Source: Brachionus plicatilis (Eukaryota; Rotifera; Eurotatoria; Ploima; Brachionidae). Taken from it: a stretch of 64,000 nt of DNA. Shown one piece after another: positions 24,801 to 39,800 of the stretch (the first letter of the stretch is position 1; each line of letters opens with the position of its first letter). The stretch is taken from positions 685,513 through 749,512 of the forward strand of contig QEOQ01000191.1 of the NCBI GenBank assembly GCA_010279815.1, read 5' to 3'. The notes below the pieces were generated by a model. It ran no database searches. It was not told where the DNA came from and worked only from the letters and a program-made list of their open reading frames with translations. Position numbers and translations under genes: made by a program.

Positions 24801-27800
24801 ACAAAATAAAGAAAATACAATTCATTTTCTCTATCATGTGCAAATTTGAAGAATTTTAACTAAAATATTTATTTCATTGAAAAAAATTACCACAAAAATA
24901 GCAGCATAGAGTAACATGCAATATTATGTACAATATCTGTATTTTTTTTACCCAAAATAAAATCTTATAATTCTTCATTTAATCAATCAAATTAAAAATC
25001 AAATTCAATTTTATCAATAATTCATTTTTTTGATTTACAGCACAATTATTTTTGATAATAAAAAATTGTTTTTTTTTTTAAATTGAATACATGTCTTTAA
25101 TTTTCATGTATCAAATAGAGAATATTTTTGTTCAATTTGTTCCAGTGAAAATGAGAATGAAATATATAATAATATATAAATAATAAAATTACCAAAATAT
25201 AAATATTCGGTTACATCTCCACCACTATCAATCCAATCAATGCAATCTATCATAAAGTCTGTCATTAAAGCAAAACCTGAATCAGGTTCAATTACACACG
25301 AACCATTATAAGGTGGCTTTATCAGAGACAAGTGCATAGTCGAATTGACATCTATGTAATCACCCTCTATATCGTACAAAGCTTGAATCATGCATTCAAC
25401 TTTCCAGTAATAAAATTCTGAGTATTTAATGAATAAATCTTGTGAAATAACCATTTCTTTTTCATTTAAGCCGAATAAAAAATTGTCTTTATCAGCCCCA
25501 TCAATATTTTTCCAACTATTCAGCGATCCAGATTCGGATACTTGGACATCAAATGTGTACAAGATGTCTATTGATTCCTGGCATCCATCAAAACATTCAC
25601 TTTTAATTGATAACTGGTTCTCAGCAAAAATCCTTGTGGATCTAACTGAACGAATGCACAAATCCGGAAATTTGCATCTAATTTTTTTAAAAATTATTTT
25701 TTAGTAAAAATTTTTTCTTTTCATTCAGCTTACTCAAGCCGTAATCTTGGTGCTCGAGGAGCTGGAACAACATCAATTTTGATAAATTGATAGAATTTAA
25801 AATCATGATATTTCAACACAGTCAAAAACAAATAAAATCTTTTAGAACGATATATTAGTCCGCCTGGTAGAATTCTAAGAGTTGTCTGTTTTGAATCGAT
25901 TTCAAAACCAGCTGAAAAATTCGAAAAAATATTTTAATGATTATGATTAGAATAATTCGACTAGGCGACTGGAAATTTGTTATGAAAAATTTTTAAAGAT
26001 AGGGGTTTAAATTTTTCTTGTCATCTAAAATATTACTTAATTTTTTGAATTTTTTTTCCTAATACAAAACTGAAAGCTCTTGTTAAAAATTTCAAAATAT
26101 TTAATGATAAGGGTGAGGATTAAAAAAAAATAAAAAAAGTGAAACTAAAAAACAGCACATAAAACAAAATTAGTCAAAAGAATTTTTTCAAATGTTAATC
26201 AACACATAAAAATTCTTGTTTCCTTTACTAAATGTGTTCTTAACTTTTTTAATTGATTTTCATAATTTTTGTGATCTTAACTCTTATTTAATAAAAAAAA
26301 TATAATCTAAAAGATGAATATAAAAATTAAGAAAAATACCTAGAAACTTTCAAGAGTCATTAATTAGACAGTTACATTGTTGTATAACAAAAAATTAATT
26401 TCAAATGAAAAAAGAACAATATTTATTAAAATTATCGACTTTTTATATCTTTTTGATGGTTTAATTTCGATTTAAAAAATTTATTTACGTAATTTTATAA
26501 TTCAATTAATTAATTTTATGTATTTTTCATCATTTTAAATAAAAAGTTTTCTTTTTATGCGTAAATCACATTTTTTAAATATTTTAATCTCTCTTTATTT
26601 GTTTATAATCCTCACCTTAATAATAACTGGAATAAAAATTGCTTAAAATTTAAGGAAAATTTACTCAATGAGTGAACAAAATCTTTACCGATTTTTGTTT
26701 ATAAAATTAGACTGACATAAATTGAATTTTCACAATAATTTTGTCTAAACTATTAATATTAGCAATTTTATTTTATTTGTATAATATAATAAAGGGTAAG
26801 TTGTTTTAACTTACTTTAAAATCTTTCCAGTATGCCCAATAGTTTTTTGCTTAAAAATTAATAATCTTTTTAAAAAATAATTAATTTGTACACCAAAATT
26901 TGTAACAAATAAAATGTTAAAAATTCGTATCATAATTTTCGAAGGTCGAATACTTCAATCATTTGCTCAAAGAAGCATTACTTAATGACTGTAAATTTAA
27001 AGTTTGAAAAAGTCTAAAAAGTTTTTAAATAAATACTAATTTTGAAATAAGTAAATGTAAATATTGGCAAAAAACCTGATAGCTAAAAAGAAAATTTCAC
27101 AAAGCAATTGTAAAGTTTAGGTTTTTATTTGAAAAGCTCAATTGATTTAAACATTAAATTTGCATTTTGTTAATTTTTTAAATGAATCTTTCTAAAAAAA
27201 AAATTACTAAGATAAACGAATTGTGTAGGCTTTTTATTTGAATTTTAAAATTTATACGGCACCAAAGCCAAAATAATGTTAAAAAATTAAATTTTATATT
27301 TTTATTTAAAAAAGCTAATTTCATTTAACAGACAGCACCAAAACTAAATTTCAATTTTATGATTACTAATTCCACAGAAATTTATTTAGAGTTATTCTTT
27401 TTTCAGGAATTTTCCTCACTGGAAATTTTTTAATTTTATTGAATTTAAAAAAAAACTTCAGTTTAAATTTACAATTTATTTTATTTTCTTTAAATAATGA
27501 TCTCTTTTAAATCTAAACTCCCATTACAAATATCTATAGTTTCAATTCTAAAGAAAAAATAAGCTTTTTGTAGTTCAATTTAACTTAGTATTAAACGTTT
27601 ATTCAAACACAAACGAGTCTTTACCTATTCCTCATCACTTCTGAAGTAATGAATTAAGGCTAAATTCCCTAGGCTAACATGTGCTTAAGAAAAATGTGAC
27701 TAGTAGTTGTGCAAGATAATTTCACGAATGTCCGCTCTTAAGCTCGATATCTAACGCTTCAATGGATTTAAATTAATTCATTAATTAATAATATTTATAT

Positions 27801-30800
27801 AGTAAAAAAATTCAATTAAATCTTAGTCTAAAAGAAAATTGTTTTTTAAAATTCAGTATAATTTCTATTCAACACAAATTAATACATTCGGTTTTTAATT
27901 TCTGATCCAAAATTTTACATTGTACCGTTTAAATTTTATATTTTTATTTTTTAAGTTCATTTTCAAAAATTTTTATTTAATAAATATTTGTTAAAAAATT
28001 TTTTCCATTAAAAGTTAAAAAATAAATCAGCTTAAATATAATAAAAACTAGTCAATATATCATAATATATTTAAGCTGTGTGTCATTATTTTGGATCAGT
28101 ATTATTTGTTTAAAAAATTTTAAATTATCTAGAACATTTGAAATTCAAATTGAATTCATTAAATTAATTGAACTTAAATTCATATTTGTTAAATCTTTAA
28201 ATATTAATTATAAAATCAAACATTTTTTAAGGAAAAAAATGAAATGTTTAACAAATTAATCAAATTCTCTATTTTTTTTAAAATCAGATTCGTTTGCAAT
28301 TTTTCTATGTTTTCTGTATTTTTTTTCATTCTTAAATTTAATATCTCAAAATAAATAAAAATAAAAAGAATAAAAATTAAAATCTTTAGATGTAGGAATT
28401 ATTCATCATTTCTTTTTAAAATCAACAATTTATGTGGTGGATTTTTTTTAGAGTCGCCAAGATGAAAAAAAATAAAAAGAATTTACCTGGATCAGTAAAG
28501 CATTCGGGGAGTAAAGTCAAATTTTTGGAAAAATCGAATAAATCATGACTCAGAGTAAAGTTTTTTAAATTCAATGAAGTAAAATTTTCACTTCGATTTT
28601 TAATGAAGCAAAAAAATTCGTAACTTAGCTCATCAAATTTAGCAATTTGATCATAATCATAAGAAAACCGTGCCGGTTCTATTTCAAATGATTGATTAAA
28701 TCCGACCTTCATATAGTCAAGATTGTTCTCAAGAGTGAATATTTCGATTCCAGTCGGTATTATACGAACATAAGCCTCGGTAGAGTTGAAAAATACATTA
28801 TTGATATTTTTTATGTAACCTGTATCGACAGTTAAATTTGCCTCAAGCTTAATTTTATGAATTCCATAGAATAAGGTGTCGTGAAGTATTGCTAGAAAAA
28901 GAGTATTTAAACTTGGATTATCCATAATAATTATTTCAGTTTCATTTCCATTCGAATCCAATTGTAAAACTGTCCATTTGTAGGTCAATGAGTAGGCTTC
29001 CAAACATTGTGGTGTTACTGTCCCAGGAATACTAAATGATTCGTTTCTGAATATTTGAATTGGATGAGAAAAGTTTGTAAACTCGTTTGGAATTTCGACC
29101 AGTAAACTACAATCAACACCTTAAATTTAAATAATGAAATGAATGAAATTTAAAAATGAAAAATAAATAAAAATAAAAATCAAGAAGCCTTCTAAGCAAA
29201 AATAAATTTTAAAACTCATATTTTTTATATTAAGCAAATAGATAAATAAATAAATTTTATTCAAAAAATATAAAAATGTTTAAGAGCCAATATGGTTTAA
29301 TTTTTGTGCTTGAATTACAAAATGTATCCAATGTTGAAAAAACATTGAAAAAGAGCGATATTTCAAATATTTTTTTCAGTTTTCAATAAAAAATAATTTT
29401 AAATTAATTGTAATTGCAAACATGAAAAACTTTGTTTTATTATAAATTTTGATAAAATGCATCAAACGAACTTCAATTATTACTAAAGTAAAAACACATT
29501 TTTTCGGGTCTAGTCGGTTAGGTGAACTATGGTTCATCTATTACTGAAACAATTTTTGTTCTCAGGTTCTATGGACCATTAATTCACTTTTACTAAAAAT
29601 TTTTGACCTAATATTAAAGTTTTTCACCTAATTTGACATTTGATCACTTAATTCTATTTTGGCTCACCTTTGAGTGAAACAAAAAAAACCCGAGAACAAG
29701 AATTGCTTGCATAATAGGTAAACCATGGTTAACCTCTCCGACTAGACCAAGTTTTTCAACGATTGAATATTAAGAAAAAACTAAATGAATTTTCATCTTT
29801 TTTTTTTCTTTTTAATTATTTTTAATATAATTTTGTCTTATTTAACTCCATTTTTAATTTTTTTGTTTTATATATTTTTATTCTGAAGGTTGGTGGAGAT
29901 ACAGATAAATAAGTAAGTTAGTTAAAAGTTAAATAAAGAATTTTAAATATTTTTTTCAAATTTTCAAATAAAAATTAAACTCATTCTATTTCTCTAAAGA
30001 GTTTTATTTCAAATACGAAAATGATTGTAATATTAACTTAAAATTATTTTTTTATTTGAAACAGCTCACTTTTTCAATGTTATTTCAACATTGACATTGG
30101 ATACATTTTGTAATTCAAACACAAAAATTTAAACCATATTAAATGGAATATTTATTTCTAAAAATTTATCGTTCAAAAATTTACAATCTAATTAATAAAA
30201 AAAGACTAAGGCAAACTATTTTTTTTCGATTTAAGATTTTAAAAGTTAAATCATAAACTTTAAATTTTAAAAGGCCTTGAGAAAAATATAAATATGAGGC
30301 TGTGAAGTTATTAGATCACACTCAGTTTAATCAAAAAAAAATCATTTTATTTATTTATTAAATGACAAATCATATCTTTAGAATGCTATATTTACGGTAA
30401 AAAATAATAAGAATTTAATTTTTTTCATTTTTATTAAATTTTATAACTTATTCTAAGACCTAATAAAAAATTGGAAAAAATGTTTTATAGTTTGAGTATC
30501 TAACTTTAAATTTTATTTAAATATTGACCAAAAAGCAAAAAAAAATATTATAATAAAACAGCATTATTTTCAATTTAATATGTAAAATTCCTTTATATTA
30601 TTTTACTTAAAAACCTTCAGTTCTGGTTCTGGTGTAAAGAATTGAGTTAATAAATATTTTCTAAATTTTTTTGTAATTTAATTCTGAATAATATCAAAAT
30701 TATTTATTTTATTTAGTTGACTTGTTGAAAAAATTCGTTGATTTTAGATTCGGCTTTTACTATTTTTATTTCTAAAATTGTACAAAAAATTTTAAAAAAT

Positions 30801-33800
30801 CTGAAATAATAAGAAAAAAGGAAACTCAAATAGCTTTCAGAGCAATTTTCGGCATGGATTAAAATGTGAAAAAAAATTTACATACTATTAGGCCAGACTG
30901 AGGTAATAGTTGAAATTATATTATTTGATAATTATAAGGTTGTTATTAATTTTCACTATAAGCCAAGGGTTTAAAGTGAAAATGAAATTAAAAAAAATTG
31001 TAGTTGTAACTAATTTTTAGGTATTGGGTTTAAAGCTATTTAAGCATCAAAACCTCGGTAAAATTTGCAAGGATTTATGATAGGTCTTACCATTTCCCAT
31101 AGTTCGAAAGCTGCCGATTTACTTAGAATAAAATTTTGATTCTTGATACAAATGTCCTGAATTCCTAATTACAAAGTAAAACCCATATAATCTTGGCAAA
31201 ATGTAAATTTATTGTACATTTTTATATTTTTACATTTTTGAGAGAAAAAATAAAAATCTCAAAATAAAAAAAACTTAAAAAATTTTTCATTAAGAAAAGT
31301 AATAATAAATTCGCAATTAATTAGAAGGGATTTTCAAAAATTATCCTCGGTTTTTACATTTAAATTTTTCTAAAACTCCTTTCTAAGTAATTGCGAATTT
31401 ATTATTACTTTTCTTGAATGAAAATTTTTTTAGATTTTGAGATTTTGAGATTTTTTTTTTCTCTCAAAAATGTAAAAATGTAAAAATATTTAAATGCACA
31501 ATAATTTTCATTTTGCCTATTATCTTTTACAAAAATTAAAATTTCTGTTTGAAGACTTTAGAAAAGTAAAATTTATTTAAACTAAGTAATAATTTTTTTG
31601 TCTTGGTTGACATTATCAAAAAGTAAATAAAATTCAATAATTTTTGTTTTAAATTTCTTTTATTTAAAATAAATTTAAAGCTTGAACCACTTACTTAGAT
31701 AACAAATTTGTGATAAATCATCCATTAAACTTGATGTAAAGTTCGTCACACATGTTTCATTTTCATATTCATATTTTATATCGAAATTTTTCTTTTCAAC
31801 AAAACTAAAATCTTTTATACTTGAATTTTCTAGGTATTTAAATTAATAAGAGAATTTAACTTAGCAGAAAAAATAAAATGCTACCTTTTTGAATTTTAGC
31901 AACACTTGTATAAAATATGGACGAATTGGAGAGTTTGACAGAAAAGTTGTATTGGGCCGAAATTGGATATTTTTTGCTGATTTTAATTTGATCGTAAAAG
32001 TAGCCCGTTTCTATTAAAGAATTAATTAAGAAACGATATTTAATTCCGGTTGTGTCCAAATAAGAAATAGTTCCATTTGTATTATAAATTAAATCCCCAA
32101 ATTCATTTTCACCATTTGACTCCAAACCAAGAATCTCATTTTCTAAATGTCCTAAAAAAAGAATCGCACCTTTAGGAATTTGAATGGGTGTTTGTAATAA
32201 AATATGATTGTATCCTTCATTTACGCTTAATGAGTGATTAAAAATAAAGCTTAAATTTGCTCTATTGTTGCTGATAAAATAGCTTGAACAAGTGATTGTA
32301 TCCCCGCAATTTGACAGCTTGACAAACTTTTTATTTAAAAAAAAATTTTAATTTTATTTTAGTTAAATTTTAAAATTTTATTTTTTTACGGATAATTGAA
32401 TAGTTCCATTTTGATTTGCAAATAATTCAAAACCTAAAAGATTAGCAGTAAATTTGAACTCATTGTTAATGATCAAAAAATGGCTAGTGGTTGAGTAAAT
32501 TGCCGCTTTTGTCGATGAACTTGGAATTGCTGGTCCAAAATGTTCAAAATACAAATTTCCAGTGGTATTCAAAAGGTCTGGAATATGACAATCTCCATAA
32601 TCTATCAAGATCGAATTTGTCTGAGTCTGGGAATACAAATACAAATTGCAATCAAGTGTAAAACCTTCAATTATTAGGCACATCACTTCCATACTTTTAG
32701 CTGGCAAAAAATATTTAAAATTTTTTTTTTTTTTTTTAAATTTAAAACTTACAGCTGGTCACATAGAAGGATTTGGTTGTGTTAAAAATAGCAATATTAT
32801 AAAGTCCTTCGAAGCTGTAAGTTTTATTAAAAAGATTTTCTTTTGAATAATAAAAATCGTGAGCTGTCAAAGCTTTGAATAGAAAATTCAATTGCCTATT
32901 CGAGTCTATTTTTATTATGTTTCCAAAGCTAATATAATAGTCTTCGAAGTAGCTCTCATTTAGAGTTTGAAGTCCAACTCGACCAATTGAATCAAATCTT
33001 ATGGTAACAATCCAACCTTGAGGCACTGTTAAATATTCTTTAATCCAAAAAAAGTTGAGGCCCAAATTTTGCGGATTTAAAGAAAATGTCTTCTCTATGA
33101 CTTTAGCCGAAAATGATGTCGTTTTTTGAAAATAATTTCCGCAACTTTCATTTAGTTTGCCATTTCCACATTCTGTTATTCTATTCAGAAGAACTGTAAA
33201 AGACCCAATTGCACTGACGTAATACTCAAAACCAGCTAATATTGTATCAAATTTAAATTCTGTATTCGGTAGAATAAATTCAGTAGATATCGAAGTAAGA
33301 GGGACAATTGGATCAATCATTTCAGGCAATCTGACTCCAAAGCCATCAAAAAGTTCAGCTTAAAAATATTATTTAAAATTATATTATATTAGTAAAATGT
33401 AGTGAGAAGACATTGTTCTAAGAAAATTAAAAGAGCTGTTAGAAGTCATGAACATCAACTAGCTGTGCGAGCCAAACGGGAACAAAAATTGTTAAAAGTT
33501 AAATGAACAGAGAGAGGAAATTTAGAGTAGGCTTAGACGCAATGAAAAATCTAAGGAAGTCAAATGATAAAAGATAAGTGAGAGAGATCAATAAAAAGGA
33601 GCTTGTACGGTATAATTTTTTAACTAACAGATTTTGAAACTGTGTTGAATTTAGTCAGAAAAAAAGATTGACAAAGGAAATGGAATAAGCGAAAATTACA
33701 TATAACTAAAAATAATTAATAAAGGATTATCGGAAACTTGAAGTTCATGATCATGATCAAATGATCAAAACTTAATTCATTATGATGTTAAAAAAATGAT

Positions 33801-36800
33801 GAAATTGGCTTTTATTAATTTTTTTAAAACTAAACATAAGATGCTTACTATTTTAATTTTAAAAAAAACTCTTTTTTTAATCAATTTTTAATTGATTCTT
33901 ATTAAATCTTTATTTTGAAAATTAAATAGACAATTTTAAAATCAAATTGTGATTTAAAATAATATTTAAATATTAATTGAAATATATTACGGCAAAACAA
34001 AGTTAAATTTTGAATTGCAAAATTTCAAAATATTGATTAAGATTTTATTTTTACTTCAGAAAACACCTTTTTATTAAACTAAAAAACTAAAAATTTTGAT
34101 TTGAAATTTACATCTGATCATGTACTTCAATTTGCCAGGATTGTCTTTAAAAAGTTAGTGTTTGTTATTATTGAGATTATTTTTATTGTTAGAGATATTT
34201 CGAAGTTTTTCTGTGATAATTTGTCATAAAATTGAAAAGTGAAAAATTTTTTCATAAGAGTTTTTCATTTGAATCGAAGTGTTCAAAATTTTTTAGTTGA
34301 TTTGGCCATTCAAAAATATAAATTTTTTTAGGCTAAATAATATAAAAAATTATTTATTTCAGATTTGTCTACAATTAAAACAATCAGTTAATAATGTTTT
34401 TAATTCAAGTGATTACACTTGGATTTTTTTTAATTTGAAATCTAAGTCATTTGTTCTAAATTGTGCTTAACTTGAAACATGCGAATGAATTAAAAAAAAT
34501 AAATGTCTAACTTAGCAAAATTTTTAAACACTAGAAGCACCAAAATTTCAAACTACTACAAGCACCAACTTTGATTTTCATAACGAGAATTGTTATGAAA
34601 ACCAAAGAATAAATCATATATTTTATGTTCAAATTTATTTAAATTATTCAATTAATTGAATAAAAATAGTAAATTATTTAATTTTAGTGTTTTCTTAGGC
34701 CTTATAAAATATTCATGGTCAATCACACTTTTTACAAATACTCTCTATTTTTTTTGGACATTATCCACATACTGCTTTTTAACATTTTGAACAAAAATGT
34801 TTCGCTTTATAATTACCACATAAACGAATTTGAACAAAATTTTTTTTATTTGAATTTGTTAATTTTTATTAAGCTAGAAATTTTTTTTTAGAGTCGATGT
34901 TTTTTATTAAAATAGACTAATAGTTATGTGCGATATAAATTAGATTTCTTTTTTAAAGTGGCGATGTTAATAATTTAGCGAAAAATTTATTAAAATTAGC
35001 TGTGAAGAAAATTATGGGCTCATTTTATAAGTTTTTTTTTTTCTACAAAGATTCATCTCTTACAGTTCAAAATCATTACTTTGACCATTTTTTTTTAAAT
35101 TCTAATTTTTTTGTTAATTTTTACCGATAATATGATAATATGATTTTTACCGATAACGGTCACTTGAAAGTTGGTCAGACAGGGGAATTAAAAAAGGCTA
35201 AAGCCAGTGACTCGACTTGATTTTTATAAAATTCTTAAAATGAATTTTTTTTAAATTTTTTTAAATATTTATTTGTAGATAAGAATTTAAAAATAAACAG
35301 AGTAGATTAACTTTGATGAAAATTTTTCTTATTAAATACTAACATTACTTTTTATTTATTTTTATTTTATTTCACTTTCTTGCATCGCCAAGTTTGGCGT
35401 AATTTCTGAAATAAATGATGATAGTTATTTCTTTAATAAAATTTGAATAAAGCTAAATATTTAAAAATTAATTTATAAAATAATTTGATAGGAAAAATTT
35501 AAAAATAAGATTAAAATACATAAAACCTTACCATCAAATGATAAGCTACCAGAGTTACAATCTCCATAATCTACCAAAATATTTGTTGACAAATCTGTCG
35601 TTAATATTTCGCCTACACAATTTAAAGTGTTCTTGGACGTTCGATTCGAATTTGGACAATCAAAATTAATTTTTTTAACTAAAAATAAAAAATAAAAATA
35701 ATATATTTTAAATCAAAAATAAAGTACCATTTGTGACATTAATACTTTTTGTTACTGTAATATTCGAATCAATAAATGTTGCTGCTACATCATAAGTGTT
35801 AACATTGTCAGAATTTTTTGGTTCAAAACTTTGATTGAAATAAAAATAATTAACATAGTAATAATTTTTAATCAGAGCGTTGGTATAAAATCTCCAGTTG
35901 TATTTATTATTTATCTTGATTGCTTGACTTGACACAAGATAATCTGAGTTCAAATAATCGTTAGTGGTATCGATTGCGATCGGAAAGTTAGCCCAAATTA
36001 CAACCATTTGTCCTTTGTTAACTTTTCTCTCAGTGGACAAAATATGCCTATTGTAGCCAAATGACGTAATAAAATTTTGCACATTAACCCTAGATGAATA
36101 GGTATAGCTTGATCCTGATTCAGAAATCCATTTTAAGCATGATATAGTTTCACCACACGTATCGTAAGTATCGATCTATTTTTTATTCAAAATTTAAAAA
36201 AATAAAAATAAAGTATTTTTAAATTTTACATATGTCCATAATGTAGCGGCAGTAGGATTCAAAGAGTATATTTCAAATCCGATCAGAGTGGTCTCAAATT
36301 TAAACTCAGTCAATGGCAAAGCATAGTATCCATGTGCATCAAACATGACTGGATTGACTATTTGCTGCGGAACATACATTCCGACATGAAAAATCGGCTC
36401 AGCTAAAAAAAATAAGAAAAATTAGATATATTTTCAAAATCATTTTTTCATTATTTTGAAAAATTTTAGTGAAATTTTGATTTTTTGATAATTATCTTTA
36501 AAAGCATGTTTCATCCAATGTCAAAGTCTACCAAATTAGTGTAAATGGTGATCTAATAATTCATAGAAAAATCAAGCTATTTATTTAATTTATTTAAAAT
36601 GACCATAAATATAAAAAGGTTTCCATAAATTTATTAAAAATAGAATAAACTTAACAGTTATTTATCAAATTGAATAAAAAAGTAATAGAAAATAGAAAAT
36701 TATCCTAAATTGATTAAAACAATCTTAATTTGAATAAAAAGAACATTAATTGGTTCATTAGAATTAAGAAACTCAGTGTAACCACGTTATTTCATGTGCA

Positions 36801-39800
36801 TTTAGACTTCAGATGTCGGCTAAAATAAAATAAGAAAAATTAGATATAGTTTCAAAATCATTTTTTCATTATTTTGAAAAATTTTAGTGAAATTTTGATT
36901 TTTTGATAATTATCTTTAAAAGCATGTTTCATCCAATGTCAAAGTCTACCAAATTTGTGTAAATGGTGATGTAACAATTCATAGAAAAATCAGGCTATCC
37001 CTAAAATCCGGACCCGGACTGCCGGACATGTCGTCTAAAATACGGACACGGACTTTTTTTTGTAACCATCACTAAAACCCGGACCCTTAAACTAAAATAC
37101 AGAGTAACACGTTTGTAAAGTAAAATTTGGTTTTCTAAAAAATTTGAAATTCAATTGAAAATTTTAATAAATAAACAAAAAAAATTCTCTTATTGTTTTT
37201 AAATTATTTTTCCGAAGATGCATATATGAGTTTAAAAAGTGTTATTAAAACCAAAAGACAAATTTTGATCCTTAAAAGGGAAAGAAAATTTAAATTAAGC
37301 AATTAATTATATTCAATTTAAAACCATTAAGTTAAAAAACTTTTTTATTCTTGTTTGTTTTTCTTTCAATAAATTCAAATTGGTTTTTTTCTGAAATTAT
37401 CAATTCTAGCTTTAAAGTCTAAAAGGGGTCGTGTCCGTGTTTTAGACAATATGTCCGGCAGTCCGGATCCGGATTTTAGGGATAGCCGAAAAATCATTTA
37501 ACAGAAAATTAATAAAATCAAACAAAATTTATAGAATAAATTTTTGTAGAAAATACTTCATAGAAATAAACTCATAGATTTTTTTTTCATAAAAATTATA
37601 TTCCAAACTTTAAAAGAAAAATATTAAGATAAATTAAATTAAAATTGTATTTTTAGAATTTGTGTAAAAATTCTGCTTAAGTGATAGAAAAATTAATTAA
37701 AAAAGTAGTAGTAGCGAAATCTCAGGCCACTGTAGACACGTTCGGCCATAGCATTTAAATTGCACCGGAGATTTTTACATTTTTATAACATTTCAGAGTT
37801 TTATTTTTAAATTTTTGATTGTTAAAATCATGGATTGACAATGAACTTATATATTAATACTTATTTTCTTATATTAACATAAAAGTGTCCTTTTGTGTCC
37901 TTTTGTGTACTTTTGTTATTGACATTTATAATTCCAGTATATTAACCAAAAATTGAGAAAAATTTATCTGAGTTAAATAGATCTAATTTTAAATCAAACG
38001 ATATTTTGACTATGAGTAAATATTCGTCAGACGTTTTACTCATTGTCAAATTAGGGTTTAATTTAAAATTAGATTTATATTAACGAAATATTAGATAAAA
38101 TAAAGGGGTCCGGGGCGAAGCCCTGGTTTAGGGAATTTGGTTCAGTAAAAATAATGAGCGAAGTGTCTTTAAAAAAATGTCCAACTGAGTTTTTAAAATA
38201 TCTAACGGATTCCTTAATTAATTTTCTATTCTTGAATTCTTTAATTAAATTAAGTCAATTGCTAATTGACAAAAGTACACAAAAGTACACAAAAGTACAC
38301 AAAAGGACACAAAAGGACACTTTTTAATGCAAGTGAATAATATGATAAAATAAGTTCATTGTCTATAGCTCGTTAAAATGCATGAAATTTAATTGCGCAT
38401 TTAAAATGTTCTGATCAAATTTGAAAAATGAAATTTGATCAAAAATTTCCTTTGCCATCATTTGATATTCTCTTAATATTCAAGTCAACTAAGTTTTAGG
38501 GCAAAAGATGCACAAATTTTAGTATTTGACAATCACAATCATGTACATTTTTCAGAAAATTGAAAGGTATTGACGAAGCTAGATTTAGGTGATACATTGA
38601 ATGCATCTAATGGGTCTATAGTGATAGGTGACCAGAAATTGATCACCTAACTTTTTTTTGTTTGTTTGGTCACTTATTTTTTTTTAATTGAATAATTATT
38701 TACAATAAAAAAAAAATTTTAGTCTTTTCATTTAAATTAAAAATTTTTATATACATATCAGAAATTATCGAAATTCTCCTTTATTGAAAAGATGTCAATA
38801 TCCAAGGATCAATTAGCAATCTATTTATTTATATATTATTTTCAAGTATTTATTTTAAACTAAATTCTATAAATTTTTAAGAATTTTTTTGATAAATTTA
38901 AAAAAAGTTAAACGAAGAAAAAAATTTTACTTTCTGACAATGAATACAAATTTTGGTTAGAAGTTAAAACACGATCTGATTTTGAGAATGAAGATGCAAT
39001 TACCACACAATTGATTGTATTATTAATTGTTCTATTATTGTCCTTGCAGTACAAATCAATGGTTTGATCTAAAATTAAAAAAATAAATAAACTTTTTCCA
39101 AATATAATTTTATTTACTTTTTGAAATTGTCAACTCTTTTGTAATCAAGTTTTCCGCCAATGAATTTTTGTTTTTCACAGTAATATTATAGTTTCCGATC
39201 GAGGAGTAATTTACTGAAAAAGGAACAGTATCCGAATATAATTTTGGTTCAGTTAAAACATTAATTAAAATGTTCGACTTTTTCCATAGCTCAATTTTAT
39301 GAAGATAATTAGCAGTTCCATTTATTACCATATCTTCGTACAATTCATATCGATTGGTATCATAGAAAAATCTAGCAGTAAAACCAATAGATTCCAAATA
39401 AACCATATCGCCTTTCTTTGCCATAACTGGCTGGGTCAAATAGAAACGGTTTTTGCCTTCAAAGACTGTTGTTACCCAGATGGTGTAAGTAAAAGTAAGT
39501 GCCTTGATTGGATCTTTCATTAGCTGATCAGCGCAGCGGCTTGTCCTGACACAAAATGTTGGTGAATACAGTACAAATTTTACTGTTCCTCCCAGACTGG
39601 CAAAGTATTCAAATCCATAAATCCAAGTATCATTTACAAATTCGGTATTTAACATTAAATAATTTGCGTGCCAAGTAGATTTTTGAGGCGCCTCATCAGG
39701 CAGCGTCATGCCCACAAAATTTTTGATATGATCTTATTTTTTGAATAAAAAATTTATTAATTTTCCTTTTATCAGATTTTATTTTTTACCGCTAAATGAA

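Noticed and set aside
39299..39523. Plus-strand frame opposite module 4
   Set aside because: Antisense shadow of a well-supported exon.
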